Source: UBA647 sp964400545 (GTDB lineage: Bacteria; Acidobacteriota; Aminicenantia; UBA2199). From it: a DNA stretch of 64,000 nucleotides. The DNA lies in NCBI GenBank assembly GCA_964400545.1, contig CAYNUG010000001.1:1-64000 (forward strand), given 5' to 3'. Every line of letters begins with the position of its first letter. Position 1 is the first letter of the stretch. The notes beneath the pieces were generated by a model that saw only the letters and a list, made by a program, of their open reading frames with translations, ran no database searches and was not told the DNA's origin. Both the position numbers and the translations under genes were made by a program. Shown in pieces: positions 26,253-35,519 of the stretch.

Positions 26253-28997
26253 ATGAGACAGAAATTTCTGTTGTTATTTATACTATCATTTACACTGAAT
26301 ATTTGCCCCGTCCCCCGGGAAAAAAGCAACATTCCGGTAGAAACACTTAACACTCTCATGGAGAACGTTCACAATTTCAATAGTGCTGAAGATAATATCT
26401 GGACACTAAAGCAGGATCTGAGAAGTATCAATCGCTATGGAAAGAGTATCAACAACCATAAGAAAGTCTTTCTTTTTTTCAATCAACTGCTCAGAGAAAA
26501 AAAATTTAAAGATATTCATTACTTCATTTATCTTCAACTTGCAAAACGGACTAAAAATAAAAAGAGATCCTATTTAAGAAAAGCTCTTCAACTCTCTCTT
26601 AATGATGAATCCAGACTTGAAGTTCTTGTGAAGCTCTATGAGTATCATAAGTGGAAAGGTGATACTGAAAGTGAAATATTTTATCTGAAGAAGCAGGTCA
26701 ATATCAGGAAAAAATCCGGAAACAGAAAGGGATTGCAAAAAACATATACTGCAATCGGAGATTACTACCTGTTGGAGAATAATCTCATAAGATCCCTTCA
26801 AAATTTCTTTGAAGCACTGAAATATTCTGAACGTACAATAAATGCAAAAAATGGATATATCTATGAGAAGATAGCAATAGTTTTCTCTTCACTGGGAAGA
26901 AATAAACTGGCGCTCAAATATTTGAAAAAAGCCCTCGATTGTTCAACAAAATTCAGAACTGATACTCTCCGCAGATCAGTTCTTAATGATTTCGGAAAAA
27001 TTTACTTTTCCATAGGAGATTATAAGAATGCAGATTATTACAACAATCTCAGTCTGAAAATCTCAGAGAAAAAAAATTTGCCTGTATTGAAATTAAATTC
27101 GGATTATTTAAAAGCCCGAATATATTTTAAGACCGGAAAGGAAATAGAAGGGCTAAGCTTACTTAAAACTGCAGTTGACAATGGTATCCGTTCAGAATCA
27201 TATATTGATCTCCTCCCTGTCCTTTATGAGTTCATAAGAAAAGCCATTCTGTATGGAAACCTTGAGATCGCCTCCTCGTATCTGCAGTGGCTGGACGAAA
27301 TCTACGCACCGTATCATAGAGGTTATTTCCTTTACTATTTTCTGAAAGCTGTCATTAGCGAAAAAAAAGGAGATCTCGGAAATGCCGGAAAATTTTTTGA
27401 CAGAACCGTAAACAATCTAGAAAAATTCTTTTCAGGATTGAAAAACCTTAAGTATTACCCTTTCAAGAAAGAAATAACATATATATATTCGATTATTGCC
27501 AGATTTAATTTCAGAATGTTCGACCTTACAAATGATGTCAAATTTCTTAAGAAAGCAATTTATGCCGGAGAAGTTAAGAATCCTTATATGTTCCGGCTTT
27601 CACATAAAAAGACGAAACAGTCCTTAAATATCTCAATTGAAAGAAATAGGATCAAAAATGAGATCAGCTCAACAAAAAACAGACTTACGTCAGTTGAAAA
27701 TAATAGTAATGAAAAAACATTTTTCAAAAACAGACTTTCAAAGTTAAGGACACAACTTGTTGAAATGGACGATCTGCTGATAGAAGTACCGAAGAATTAT
27801 AGTAGATACCGGATTTCCGATCTGGATATATCCGGGATCCAGAAAACATTGGCGAAAGATACTGTAATAATAAGATTTTTGATTCTTGAAAAAAACGCAT
27901 ACGCATTTGTTATAGATAACAAATCAATAGGATATAAAAAGCTGGAAAGAAGCAGTAAATATATCCGGGAACTGACCAATACCCTTATAAACCCGATAGA
28001 AGATTATGCTGAAGGTTCTGTGGATTTCCTTAGAATTAAATACGATCTGAAAAAATCTCAGGAATTGTATAACATCATTCTGTTTGAAATTCTCGAATTT
28101 CAAAAAGATAAAAAAAAGTTGATCATCATTCCCGATAATGTACTTTTCAAGATCCCGTTCGAAGCTCTCGCAACCGACATCGGGAATATCACAAGATCAT
28201 CAGGGATCATTTTTTCAGAATACGAAAATGCACGATTCCTTATTGACAACTATTCTGTAGAATATGTTCTCTCTCTGTTTCATTTACATAAAAAGAAAAA
28301 ATCGGGGAAGAACATTTATAACCTTGCTGCATTCGGTTTCCCGGAAATAATATCAAAGAACAAAGATTCCCGGGATTATTTCGGTTTCCCCGATTCAGGG
28401 CTACTAAGCCTTCCGTCATCCGGTATAGAAATAAACAAGATAAAAAAGATTTGGGGGAAAAACAGAAATCGGTACTTTACGGGAACAGGCTTCACAAAAG
28501 AAAATTTTATACGAATTGCACCGGAATCAAGAATAGTCCATATTGCAACCCACTTTGTAAGCAACGAAGAATACCCTTGGTACTCATTCTTTTTGTTTTC
28601 TCCCGGCAAGAAAGGCGACGCCATTTATTACGTTTCGGAAATGTCAAAATTAAAACTGAATTGCGAACTGATGTTCCTGAGCACCTGTAAAAGTTCTGAG
28701 AACCACCTTATGGGCGAACAATTGATCAACGGTGTGACAGCTGCGCTCTTCAATTCCGGAGTAAGATCAATTATTGCAAGTTCATGGCCGGTAAATGAAT
28801 TCAGCACCGGATTGATCACTCCGTTCTATACGGAATTAATGAAGGATCCTGAGGTTAGTAATGATGTTTCAAGATTAATGAGAAAAATAAAAATATCTTT
28901 TAAGAAAAAAAGGATCCGGCTAAAAAGCGGACAAATTGTATCTTTCAGCCATCCCCTTATATGGGCAAATTTCAATTTATACAGATTCAATTTATAA
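26253..28997 (+). CDS. TPR-CHAT domain protein (caspase-like), probably exported or membrane-anchored
   Basis: 914 aa from ATG 26253. Residues 5-17 are a hydrophobic signal or anchor (FLLLFILSFTLNI). About 110-400 are tetratricopeptide-like helical pairs (LQKTYTAIGDYYLLENNLIRSLQNFFEALKY written as two TPR helices). A coiled region follows, with the CHAT (caspase HetF-associated) domain in the last about 330 residues. Its catalytic pair is intact: the second His of VHIATH (H767) and Cys812 in FLSTCKSS, with GVTAALFNSGVRSIIASSW after it. CHAT proteases cleave proteins, as in Craspase and bacterial gasdermin loci. An apparently exported one next to an ECF sigma switch is unusual. PKD and barrel genes follow on the same strand. 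Confidence 0.85.
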   Translation: MRQKFLLLFILSFTLNICPVPREKSNIPVETLNTLMENVHNFNSAEDNIWTLKQDLRSINRYGKSINNHKKVFLFFNQLLREKKFKDIHYFIYLQLAKRTKNKKRSYLRKALQLSLNDESRLEVLVKLYEYHKWKGDTESEIFYLKKQVNIRKKSGNRKGLQKTYTAIGDYYLLENNLIRSLQNFFEALKYSERTINAKNGYIYEKIAIVFSSLGRNKLALKYLKKALDCSTKFRTDTLRRSVLNDFGKIYFSIGDYKNADYYNNLSLKISEKKNLPVLKLNSDYLKARIYFKTGKEIEGLSLLKTAVDNGIRSESYIDLLPVLYEFIRKAILYGNLEIASSYLQWLDEIYAPYHRGYFLYYFLKAVISEKKGDLGNAGKFFDRTVNNLEKFFSGLKNLKYYPFKKEITYIYSIIARFNFRMFDLTNDVKFLKKAIYAGEVKNPYMFRLSHKKTKQSLNISIERNRIKNEISSTKNRLTSVENNSNEKTFFKNRLSKLRTQLVEMDDLLIEVPKNYSRYRISDLDISGIQKTLAKDTVIIRFLILEKNAYAFVIDNKSIGYKKLERSSKYIRELTNTLINPIEDYAEGSVDFLRIKYDLKKSQELYNIILFEILEFQKDKKKLIIIPDNVLFKIPFEALATDIGNITRSSGIIFSEYENARFLIDNYSVEYVLSLFHLHKKKKSGKNIYNLAAFGFPEIISKNKDSRDYFGFPDSGLLSLPSSGIEINKIKKIWGKNRNRYFTGTGFTKENFIRIAPESRIVHIATHFVSNEEYPWYSFFLFSPGKKGDAIYYVSEMSKLKLNCELMFLSTCKSSENHLMGEQLINGVTAALFNSGVRSIIASSWPVNEFSTGLITPFYTELMKDPEVSNDVSRLMRKIKISFKKKRIRLKSGQIVSFSHPLIWANFNLYRFNL

Positions 28998-29011
28998 AAA
29001 GGAGAAATAAA

Positions 29012-29065
29012 ATGAGATATAGTAAATGTATTTATATATATAGAATAAGGAGAATCATACTATGA
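29012..29065 (+). CDS. Possible 17-codon leader peptide
   Basis: ATG 29012 follows a good AAAGGAG site and encodes MRYSKCIYIYRIRRIIL, basic and aromatic. Its TGA (29063-29065) overlaps the ATG of the PKD gene (ATGA), and the PKD gene's own AAGGAG lies inside the small frame. It could couple translation of the PKD gene to the CHAT gene or act as a regulatory leader. It could also be chance. Confidence 0.35.
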   Translation: MRYSKCIYIYRIRRIIL

Positions 29066-31665
29066 AGAAAACTCTGTTTTATGTGATACTAATTTCATTA
29101 TTTTGTACTCCATTTGTAGTGGGAGAAAACATAACATCCAACCCCGGACAAATCTTCCCGGGAACTGTGGTGAATTTCGGAATTCATGCTGGCAATCCTT
29201 CAAATATCTCACCTGCCTATAAATGGGACTTCGGTGACAACACGCCTCCCCAAACCAGTCAAAACCAATCTCCGACACATACTTATAAAGAACCTGGAAA
29301 TTATAATGTAACTTGCACAATAACTCATCCCGGAGGACCGCCGGCGATCCTTTCCATGCGCTTAACCGTAACAGAAAGAAGGACGGTAGAACCCAAGGGC
29401 AATACCTTCAAGGCTGGGACCCCGGTATTGTTGGAATCAAAGTATTTCGTTGATAATTCTCTGAATTGGGATTTCGGAGATAATACGATCACTAATGGCC
29501 AGAAAAATATGGAGCATACTTATCGGAACCCGGGAAATTATACAGTTAAAGTAAAAGATTATAGCGGTCATTCTTCTTCGGTTATTACCTGCACCGTCAA
29601 TATCGCTCCGGATAACAGATCTATAACCATGAATCCACAGAACCCTTCACTTTATGATGAGGTTACTTTTAATGCTGTCAACTTCCCCTCCGGATCAATA
29701 GAGTGGGATTTTGACAGAGGAAATAAAAAGAACGGAGGACCGGTCGAAAAACACATATTCACTAATATGGGGACATTCAAAATAAAAGCGAGAGAATCCG
29801 GTTCAAGCACCCCTTTCGTAACTTTAAATATCTCCGTTAACCGGGATAAAAGAAAAATATCTACACAACCTAATTCAGCTTTTGTCGGTCAGGATGTATC
29901 CATTAAACTTCAGAACAGTTCGGCAAATACTGTAAAATGGAAGATAGGAAAAGAAAACCCAATAAATAATTCCCCTCTGAATATCATGCATAAATTCAAA
30001 AGCCCGGGAAGAATAGAGATAATCGCAGAGATACAGGGACAATCTCCTGTAAGAGGAACAATATCAATAAACGAAAATCGAAAGATCGAATCGGAAAGTA
30101 AATATCTTTTTGAAAAGGGCGAACTGAAGTTTACCGCCAGAAGATTTAACACTCCCTCCTCTCTCAAGTGGGATTTTGGAGATGGGACCGTACGTACCGG
30201 AAATGACCGGATGATCTTCAGATACAAGAGACCGGGAAATTTTACAATAAAAGTATATGATTTCAACGGTTCCGCTGTCGTTCCGGTTAAGCTGAGAGTA
30301 AAAGTGATCAGGGATAACAGAGAAATAGTTTCCGTAAATAAAAAATTCTTTGAAAACACTGAGATCGAGTTCAATGCAAGAGGTTTTATCGATAACAGGG
30401 TCAAGTGGAATTTCGGCGATGGAATAGAAATGAAAGGTTCAAAGCGTATTAAGCATAAATACAACAGAGCCGGAACATACAGAATATATGCTATTGATAT
30501 GGACGGTAAAGGAGATAAAAAAATAGATCTGAATGTTACTGTTCTTAAGGACACCAGGAATTTTCAGTTGGGGGATAAGATCATTGCAGGTGTACCCGTT
30601 TCAATGCAGATAACAAATTCACAAGGCGGGAACTTCGAATGGAAATTGCCGGGCGGAAAAATTTCGTCAGGCCAGAGACCCGGAATGTTTGTGTTTTCCA
30701 AACCGGGAATGCAGACAATTGTTATCAAAGACAGATCAGGAATATATCCTCCGGTTACAAAAACAATAAATGTACAACAAGATAACAGATCTCTCGAGAT
30801 CAAATCAGATTCACTGCTTATAGGAGACCCTTTAAAAATCACTCTTAAAAATTTCATCGGCAAATCAGTAAAGTATGATTTCGGAGATGGAACTTCACCG
30901 GAAGTATCGGCAGGAACGGTTACACATAAATACATCTCCGCAGGTTCATTTGTAATCACAGTTATGGATTTTAAAGGTGCAGGGAAAAAGCACTTTAAAA
31001 AAACCGTGACGATTAATGAGCAGATGGATGATTTTCAAATAATTAAAATGGAATTTACTTTCAATAACGGTAAATATTTCAGATTGATCCCGAGAAAAAG
31101 TTTTTCGCCCGGATATGTTCTTAAGCTCAACTTTAGAGGGAGAGGGATATTAACCGGCAACTGGATTTTTGACGGGCATATACTCGGAATTTTCACAAAA
31201 CTTTCATCAGGAAGGAACCAGATCATATTCAAAGGAAATGAATTACCCAAACTGCCTGTATTAGATTCTGGAATTCATTCTTTAAGTTTTGAATTTACAA
31301 ATTTCAGATTCAAAGGACGGATCCCTATCCTGAGATATTTTGTAACTAATGGCAGATCTATCAAAACAATTTCCCCATCTCCCGGCGCCAAATTCAGTAT
31401 AGGAGAAAGCATTCGGTTGAAATGGAAGAACTTGGAAAAAGGAGACAGATTTCAAATAGCTGTTTCGAAGATCCCATTTCAATTCCTCAGCAAAAAAAAT
31501 ATCAAATGGAAAGATACAGGTGAAAATAATTATTTCGATCTTGACACGGATTCTTATACTAAAGGAGCATGGATCTACTGGCAAGTTAGAATACTGGACG
31601 CAACGAACACGGTTTCGACAATGTCGGAAATTTCTTATTTCAGATTATTGAAAAACCGAATTTAG
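29062..31665 (+). CDS. Secreted protein with eight PKD-like repeats and a C-terminal module shared with the second PKD protein
   Basis: 867 aa. Signal peptide 1-21 (ends VVG). About 22-672 hold eight repeats of roughly 80 residues built as DNR..., beta-strands, [KE]W(D/N)FGDG, then H.Y..PG.YTI.V.D..G. Repeats 1, 2, 5, 6 and 8 keep the PKD FGD core; 3, 4 and 7 have degenerate cores (EWDFDRG, KWKIGKE, EWKLPGG). Residues about 680-790 (FNNGKYFRLIPRKS ... GILTGNWIFDG ... IPILRYFV) recur in the protein at 33669-35453. The last about 75 residues are a fibronectin/Ig-like strand set (AWIYWQVRILDATN). Probably a rod-like surface or periplasmic protein; ligand unknown. AAGGAG precedes the ATG. Confidence 0.82.
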   Translation: MKKTLFYVILISLFCTPFVVGENITSNPGQIFPGTVVNFGIHAGNPSNISPAYKWDFGDNTPPQTSQNQSPTHTYKEPGNYNVTCTITHPGGPPAILSMRLTVTERRTVEPKGNTFKAGTPVLLESKYFVDNSLNWDFGDNTITNGQKNMEHTYRNPGNYTVKVKDYSGHSSSVITCTVNIAPDNRSITMNPQNPSLYDEVTFNAVNFPSGSIEWDFDRGNKKNGGPVEKHIFTNMGTFKIKARESGSSTPFVTLNISVNRDKRKISTQPNSAFVGQDVSIKLQNSSANTVKWKIGKENPINNSPLNIMHKFKSPGRIEIIAEIQGQSPVRGTISINENRKIESESKYLFEKGELKFTARRFNTPSSLKWDFGDGTVRTGNDRMIFRYKRPGNFTIKVYDFNGSAVVPVKLRVKVIRDNREIVSVNKKFFENTEIEFNARGFIDNRVKWNFGDGIEMKGSKRIKHKYNRAGTYRIYAIDMDGKGDKKIDLNVTVLKDTRNFQLGDKIIAGVPVSMQITNSQGGNFEWKLPGGKISSGQRPGMFVFSKPGMQTIVIKDRSGIYPPVTKTINVQQDNRSLEIKSDSLLIGDPLKITLKNFIGKSVKYDFGDGTSPEVSAGTVTHKYISAGSFVITVMDFKGAGKKHFKKTVTINEQMDDFQIIKMEFTFNNGKYFRLIPRKSFSPGYVLKLNFRGRGILTGNWIFDGHILGIFTKLSSGRNQIIFKGNELPKLPVLDSGIHSLSFEFTNFRFKGRIPILRYFVTNGRSIKTISPSPGAKFSIGESIRLKWKNLEKGDRFQIAVSKIPFQFLSKKNIKWKDTGENNYFDLDTDSYTKGAWIYWQVRILDATNTVSTMSEISYFRLLKNRI

Positions 31666-31748
31666 TTGCCTCTTACAGTCTTGAATTTTTTATTATTTTC
31701 ATATATTGTTTTTAACAACATCATGAGTATCCAAGAAGGAGTGAAAAA

Positions 31749-33656
31749 ATGCAAACAAAATTTCATTATGTCTTAATCCTGCTTTTATTATTGAATTTCG
31801 GTCTTTGGAGCAAATCTTTCGGATTCTCCAACTATCTTCCGGTTATTGAAAAGGGAGATAGTGAAATTACTATCAAAGTTACTACTCTTAGCCGTGGAGA
31901 TGATTTTTATCTCTATTATAAAACGGAAGGACTTAGTCACTATCAGGTAAGAAAGATGCTAGTCAATTCGAAAGGAGAGATCTATTATAAACTTCCGGTT
32001 GAGAATCTATACGGAAAAAATCTGGAGTATTTCATCTTTGAAAAAGACAAGAGTAAAATAAGACCCCTTTCTCCTGTTTTCACGATTACTAATTTTACAA
32101 AGAAAGAATCTCCAAGAATATATTTCATGGATGCAGGATCTGGATCATCCACTCCGAAAAAGAGAAATCCTTTTATTAAGATCAGTCCTTCGTACTCTGC
32201 ATCATTAAGGTTATATGACAACATGAATAATCAGGAAGAACCATTCGCAAATGATGGGAGATTGAAATTATACAGGAATATTTATGATGGTGAATATCAA
32301 TTTGATTTCGAATCCGAATTAACATATCTGGATCAGATCGGACCTGACGAGAGTCATATCAACCTTTCAAGCATGATAATAAGATTCAAGAAGGGAAATC
32401 ATAAATTTGAAGCCGGTGATGTTTCAATGTGTTATACAAATTTCACTGCTCCCATGTTGAATAGAAGGGGATTGAACTATGAAATGACAGGGAAAAAAGT
32501 AAACTTGAATCTCTTTTCATTAAATTCCCAACAGAAGACCGGTTTTGAAGGTTTTGGAATTCCTATCCCCGATGCAAATTTATTCGGAGCATCAACCGGG
32601 TATAAGATCGGGCAAAATTTTAAGGTAACAACTCTTTTCATCACGGGAAAAGACAGAACTGACAGTAAAACGGTATATTCCAATGAGGATCCTTATAGAG
32701 AAGGAGATATTATTTCGTTATGGGGGGAATTAAAACTTTTAAAAAGAAGCCTTACATTAAAAGGAGAGATCGCTCAAAGTAATTTCGGGAAGGGCGAATC
32801 CAGTAACGATATAACCAAAGAGAAAGATACTGCCTGGAAAGCAGGTTTTAACTATTACAAAGGTAAAGTATCTGCAAGCGGAACATTTAAGAGGATTGGT
32901 ACCGACTATCATTCTATTGCAAATCTGATGCTTCTTAATGACCGCGAAGGTCTTAACACAACTATAGGTCTGACATTCTCTAAACTCACATGGAATGTCA
33001 CATATATGGATGAAAAAAACTATCTTAACAGCACTGAATGGAACAAAGAAAGGACAAAAGAGATCAAAACAGATGTAAATTGGACATTGGGAAATCACTT
33101 TAGTATTGGAGGAAATGTTGGAAGAAATAATCTCAATTATGATGAGTCAACAGGGCTTCAAAACTCAGGTAACCCGATGAATACAACAACATATCAGGGA
33201 AATATCAGATACTTTGCAGGCAGAAACAGTATCTCATTCGGAATTGGTCAAATAGAATCAGAAAATTTCAGATCTAACTTCAGTACAAATCTGTCAATGA
33301 TGCTGAATCTTGGGAAGTTCCTGTCCCTTACGCCTTCAGCATCATATACCAGCACCGAGAATTTGACCGATAACTCAACCTCAAAGACACTCAACGTAAC
33401 ATTAAGCTCCGAACTGACATTCATTCCGGAAATTTTCACTATAAGCAACTATTCATCGTACTACAAGAGTGATAATGTTAATTCACAAATGGAAATATTC
33501 TCCACGGATCTAAGTCTTAATTTCTTTATGGCCAAGATTTTTAAGAACAAGATCCGCCCCTCACTATCATTAAAAAGCAATTATAAAAGTGAAAACAATT
33601 CGGGAGTAATAGTTGACACACTCACTCTGTATTTAAAAGCAAACATATCATTCTAG
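31749..33656 (+). CDS. Outer-membrane beta-barrel protein of unknown function
   Basis: 635 aa. Signal peptide about 1-21. About 25-115 are an Ig-like periplasmic domain (SEITIKVTTLSRGDDFYLYYK). The remainder is an alternating beta-strand barrel with short turns and long Asn/Ser-rich loops, ending in YLKANISF with terminal Phe. GAAGGAG lies before the ATG. Flanked by two PKD proteins, 83 bp after one and 12 bp before the other, so it is a plausible outer-membrane anchor or export pore for them (inference). I could not assign a named family. Confidence 0.75.
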   Translation: MQTKFHYVLILLLLLNFGLWSKSFGFSNYLPVIEKGDSEITIKVTTLSRGDDFYLYYKTEGLSHYQVRKMLVNSKGEIYYKLPVENLYGKNLEYFIFEKDKSKIRPLSPVFTITNFTKKESPRIYFMDAGSGSSTPKKRNPFIKISPSYSASLRLYDNMNNQEEPFANDGRLKLYRNIYDGEYQFDFESELTYLDQIGPDESHINLSSMIIRFKKGNHKFEAGDVSMCYTNFTAPMLNRRGLNYEMTGKKVNLNLFSLNSQQKTGFEGFGIPIPDANLFGASTGYKIGQNFKVTTLFITGKDRTDSKTVYSNEDPYREGDIISLWGELKLLKRSLTLKGEIAQSNFGKGESSNDITKEKDTAWKAGFNYYKGKVSASGTFKRIGTDYHSIANLMLLNDREGLNTTIGLTFSKLTWNVTYMDEKNYLNSTEWNKERTKEIKTDVNWTLGNHFSIGGNVGRNNLNYDESTGLQNSGNPMNTTTYQGNIRYFAGRNSISFGIGQIESENFRSNFSTNLSMMLNLGKFLSLTPSASYTSTENLTDNSTSKTLNVTLSSELTFIPEIFTISNYSSYYKSDNVNSQMEIFSTDLSLNFFMAKIFKNKIRPSLSLKSNYKSENNSGVIVDTLTLYLKANISF

Positions 33657-33668
33657 GAGAACAGAAAA

Positions 33669-35453
33669 ATGAAAAAAACAATATTGATACTAACAATTTC
33701 ATTTATTTTTGCATTGTCATCTTATTCAGCGATCATTGTAAATAATGACGGTCCCTACCATATAGGAGTCAGAATAGGATTTAATAAGGATTGTCATGAC
33801 TTCGGCAGGGGTGAATCCAATTGGGAATTCGGAGACGATACTGTCAAAGGGTTCGCAGATGATCTCGACCACGGTTGGCAATATCATTCTTACTCTATTC
33901 CCGGGACATATAAAGTGACATATACTCATGGTTCAACTATATCAACCCCAATGTGTGGAGTTACATCTGCAGCCTATTCTGAGACTTATATGATAACCAT
34001 TCTACCCGGCAGATTACTCACGGCTTCGCCCTCTAATCCGGGAGTCGACCAACTCGTTTATTTTAGTGCCTTGAACTTTAACGGATCCTCTCTTTTATGG
34101 AACTTCGGAGAAAGTTCATCAATATGGGGAAGCCCTTATCAAACTCACCGATATTCACGGGAAGGAGTTTATACTGTTTCAGTAATGGAAAAGGATATCA
34201 GACATACTCCCGTTACTACTGTTGTTACAGTTTTGCCTGATAACAGGTTCATCCAGGTTTCTAATTCTGAAATAAGGACCGGACAACCGATAATTATCTA
34301 TGCCAGGAATTTTTACGGGGAAACTATTCTCTGGAATTTTGGTGACGGGACAATAATTCTGGGCGGACAAACTGTTTCTCATATTTATAAAAGACCCGGC
34401 AACTATACTATCACAGCTATTGATGACGAAGGAACAAGTAAAAAGAAATTTGAGACAAAAATACATGCTTTCGGAATATCTGACACAGTTCTTCTTGAAA
34501 TAGCCGAACTCAGCTTTGCCAACGGGAAATATTTCATGGTAGTTCCAAGAAAATCGGACATACTGAAACCAATTCTGAGATTGAAAATGAGAGGAACCGG
34601 GGTTGTCACAGGATACTGGTTATATGATGGAGCAGTTTTTGGATTTATTAATGAATTATCAACTCAGGGTGCTGTTAAAGAGATAACAATGGATAAAACT
34701 CATCCGTTACCAACCATCGATCCCGGAGTTCATACAATTACATTCCATCTCACAAATCCGGAAACCGAAGCAGTTTTCCCTATTCTGCGATACTATGTAT
34801 TGCCATATGAAAGAGGATTCACACTGCTCTCTCCTCCAGATGGTTTCGTTGCAAAAGACAAAGAGATCCCGGAATTTTCATGGGAACAGATAAAAGGAGG
34901 AGCGGCGAAATATCAGATAGCTTTCGAGAAATCTCTTTATAATCTTATGGATAACAAATCTTCAGTGAAATGGACAGATGTTAAGGGAAGTCTGAATTTC
35001 ACTCCAGACAAAATTATATGGAACGGACTAAAAAGGAACAGATGGACATACTGGAAAGTTAGAGCTTTTGACAGTTTTAATAATGTTGTAGGAGAAAGTG
35101 GAATTAATGAGATAAAGGTCGTTATAGCCAAAGCGGAGATCACACTGAACAAGATCACAGATCTTGAAGGAAAAAAGATCCATTTGGGCAAGGATGGCAT
35201 TTTCTCCGGGTCAGATATGATTCTGATAAACGGCAGCGTGGAATACAAAGGAGATTCAAAGTTCCTTATTCTTCAGGTCATGGTAAATGATAAAATGATC
35301 GATCAGCTCCTTTTTAGAGATGTTAAGAAAAACGAGATAAGAACATTTGAAACATCCGTGCCAGGAAAAAAGAAAGGTAAGATAGTTTTCCGTGTTCTAA
35401 AATCCTCATCTCCCTCTGTTGTCGTCGGGATAAAAGGGATATTACTGAAGTAA
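33669..35453 (+). CDS. Secreted PKD-repeat protein, paralogous at its C-terminus to the eight-repeat protein
   Basis: 594 aa. Signal peptide 1-20. Three PKD-like repeats: about 21-112 (degenerate NWEFGDD), 114-190 (LWNFGES) and 191-270 (LWNFGDGT ... HIYKRPGNYTI). About 275-385 carry the shared module (FANGKYFMVVPRKS ... GVVTGYWLYDG ... LPTIDPGVHTITF ... FPILRYYV). An Ig/FnIII-like unit follows (WTYWKVRAFDSFNNVVGES) and then an extra beta-rich tail of about 100 residues that the longer paralogue lacks. GGAGAA precedes the ATG, 12 bp after the barrel gene, so the two are almost certainly co-transcribed. Confidence 0.8.
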   Translation: MKKTILILTISFIFALSSYSAIIVNNDGPYHIGVRIGFNKDCHDFGRGESNWEFGDDTVKGFADDLDHGWQYHSYSIPGTYKVTYTHGSTISTPMCGVTSAAYSETYMITILPGRLLTASPSNPGVDQLVYFSALNFNGSSLLWNFGESSSIWGSPYQTHRYSREGVYTVSVMEKDIRHTPVTTVVTVLPDNRFIQVSNSEIRTGQPIIIYARNFYGETILWNFGDGTIILGGQTVSHIYKRPGNYTITAIDDEGTSKKKFETKIHAFGISDTVLLEIAELSFANGKYFMVVPRKSDILKPILRLKMRGTGVVTGYWLYDGAVFGFINELSTQGAVKEITMDKTHPLPTIDPGVHTITFHLTNPETEAVFPILRYYVLPYERGFTLLSPPDGFVAKDKEIPEFSWEQIKGGAAKYQIAFEKSLYNLMDNKSSVKWTDVKGSLNFTPDKIIWNGLKRNRWTYWKVRAFDSFNNVVGESGINEIKVVIAKAEITLNKITDLEGKKIHLGKDGIFSGSDMILINGSVEYKGDSKFLILQVMVNDKMIDQLLFRDVKKNEIRTFETSVPGKKKGKIVFRVLKSSSPSVVVGIKGILLK

Positions 35454-35469
35454 AATATTTTAATGGTCA

Positions 35470-35486
35470 CTGCTTCTAAAAAGCAG
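35470..35486. terminator. Weak hairpin between convergent genes
   Basis: CTGCTT, 5-nt loop, AAGCAG; a short T-run starts only 7 nt later. It may end the CHAT-PKD transcript. Confidence 0.3.
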
Positions 35487-35519
35487 GCGGACTTTTATAA
35501 AGTTACAGAGCCTTTGCAG

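Noticed and set aside
29062..31665. CRISPR- or satellite-like DNA repeats in the PKD gene
   Set aside because: The repeats are at protein level only (about 80 residues each) and strongly diverged at DNA level.
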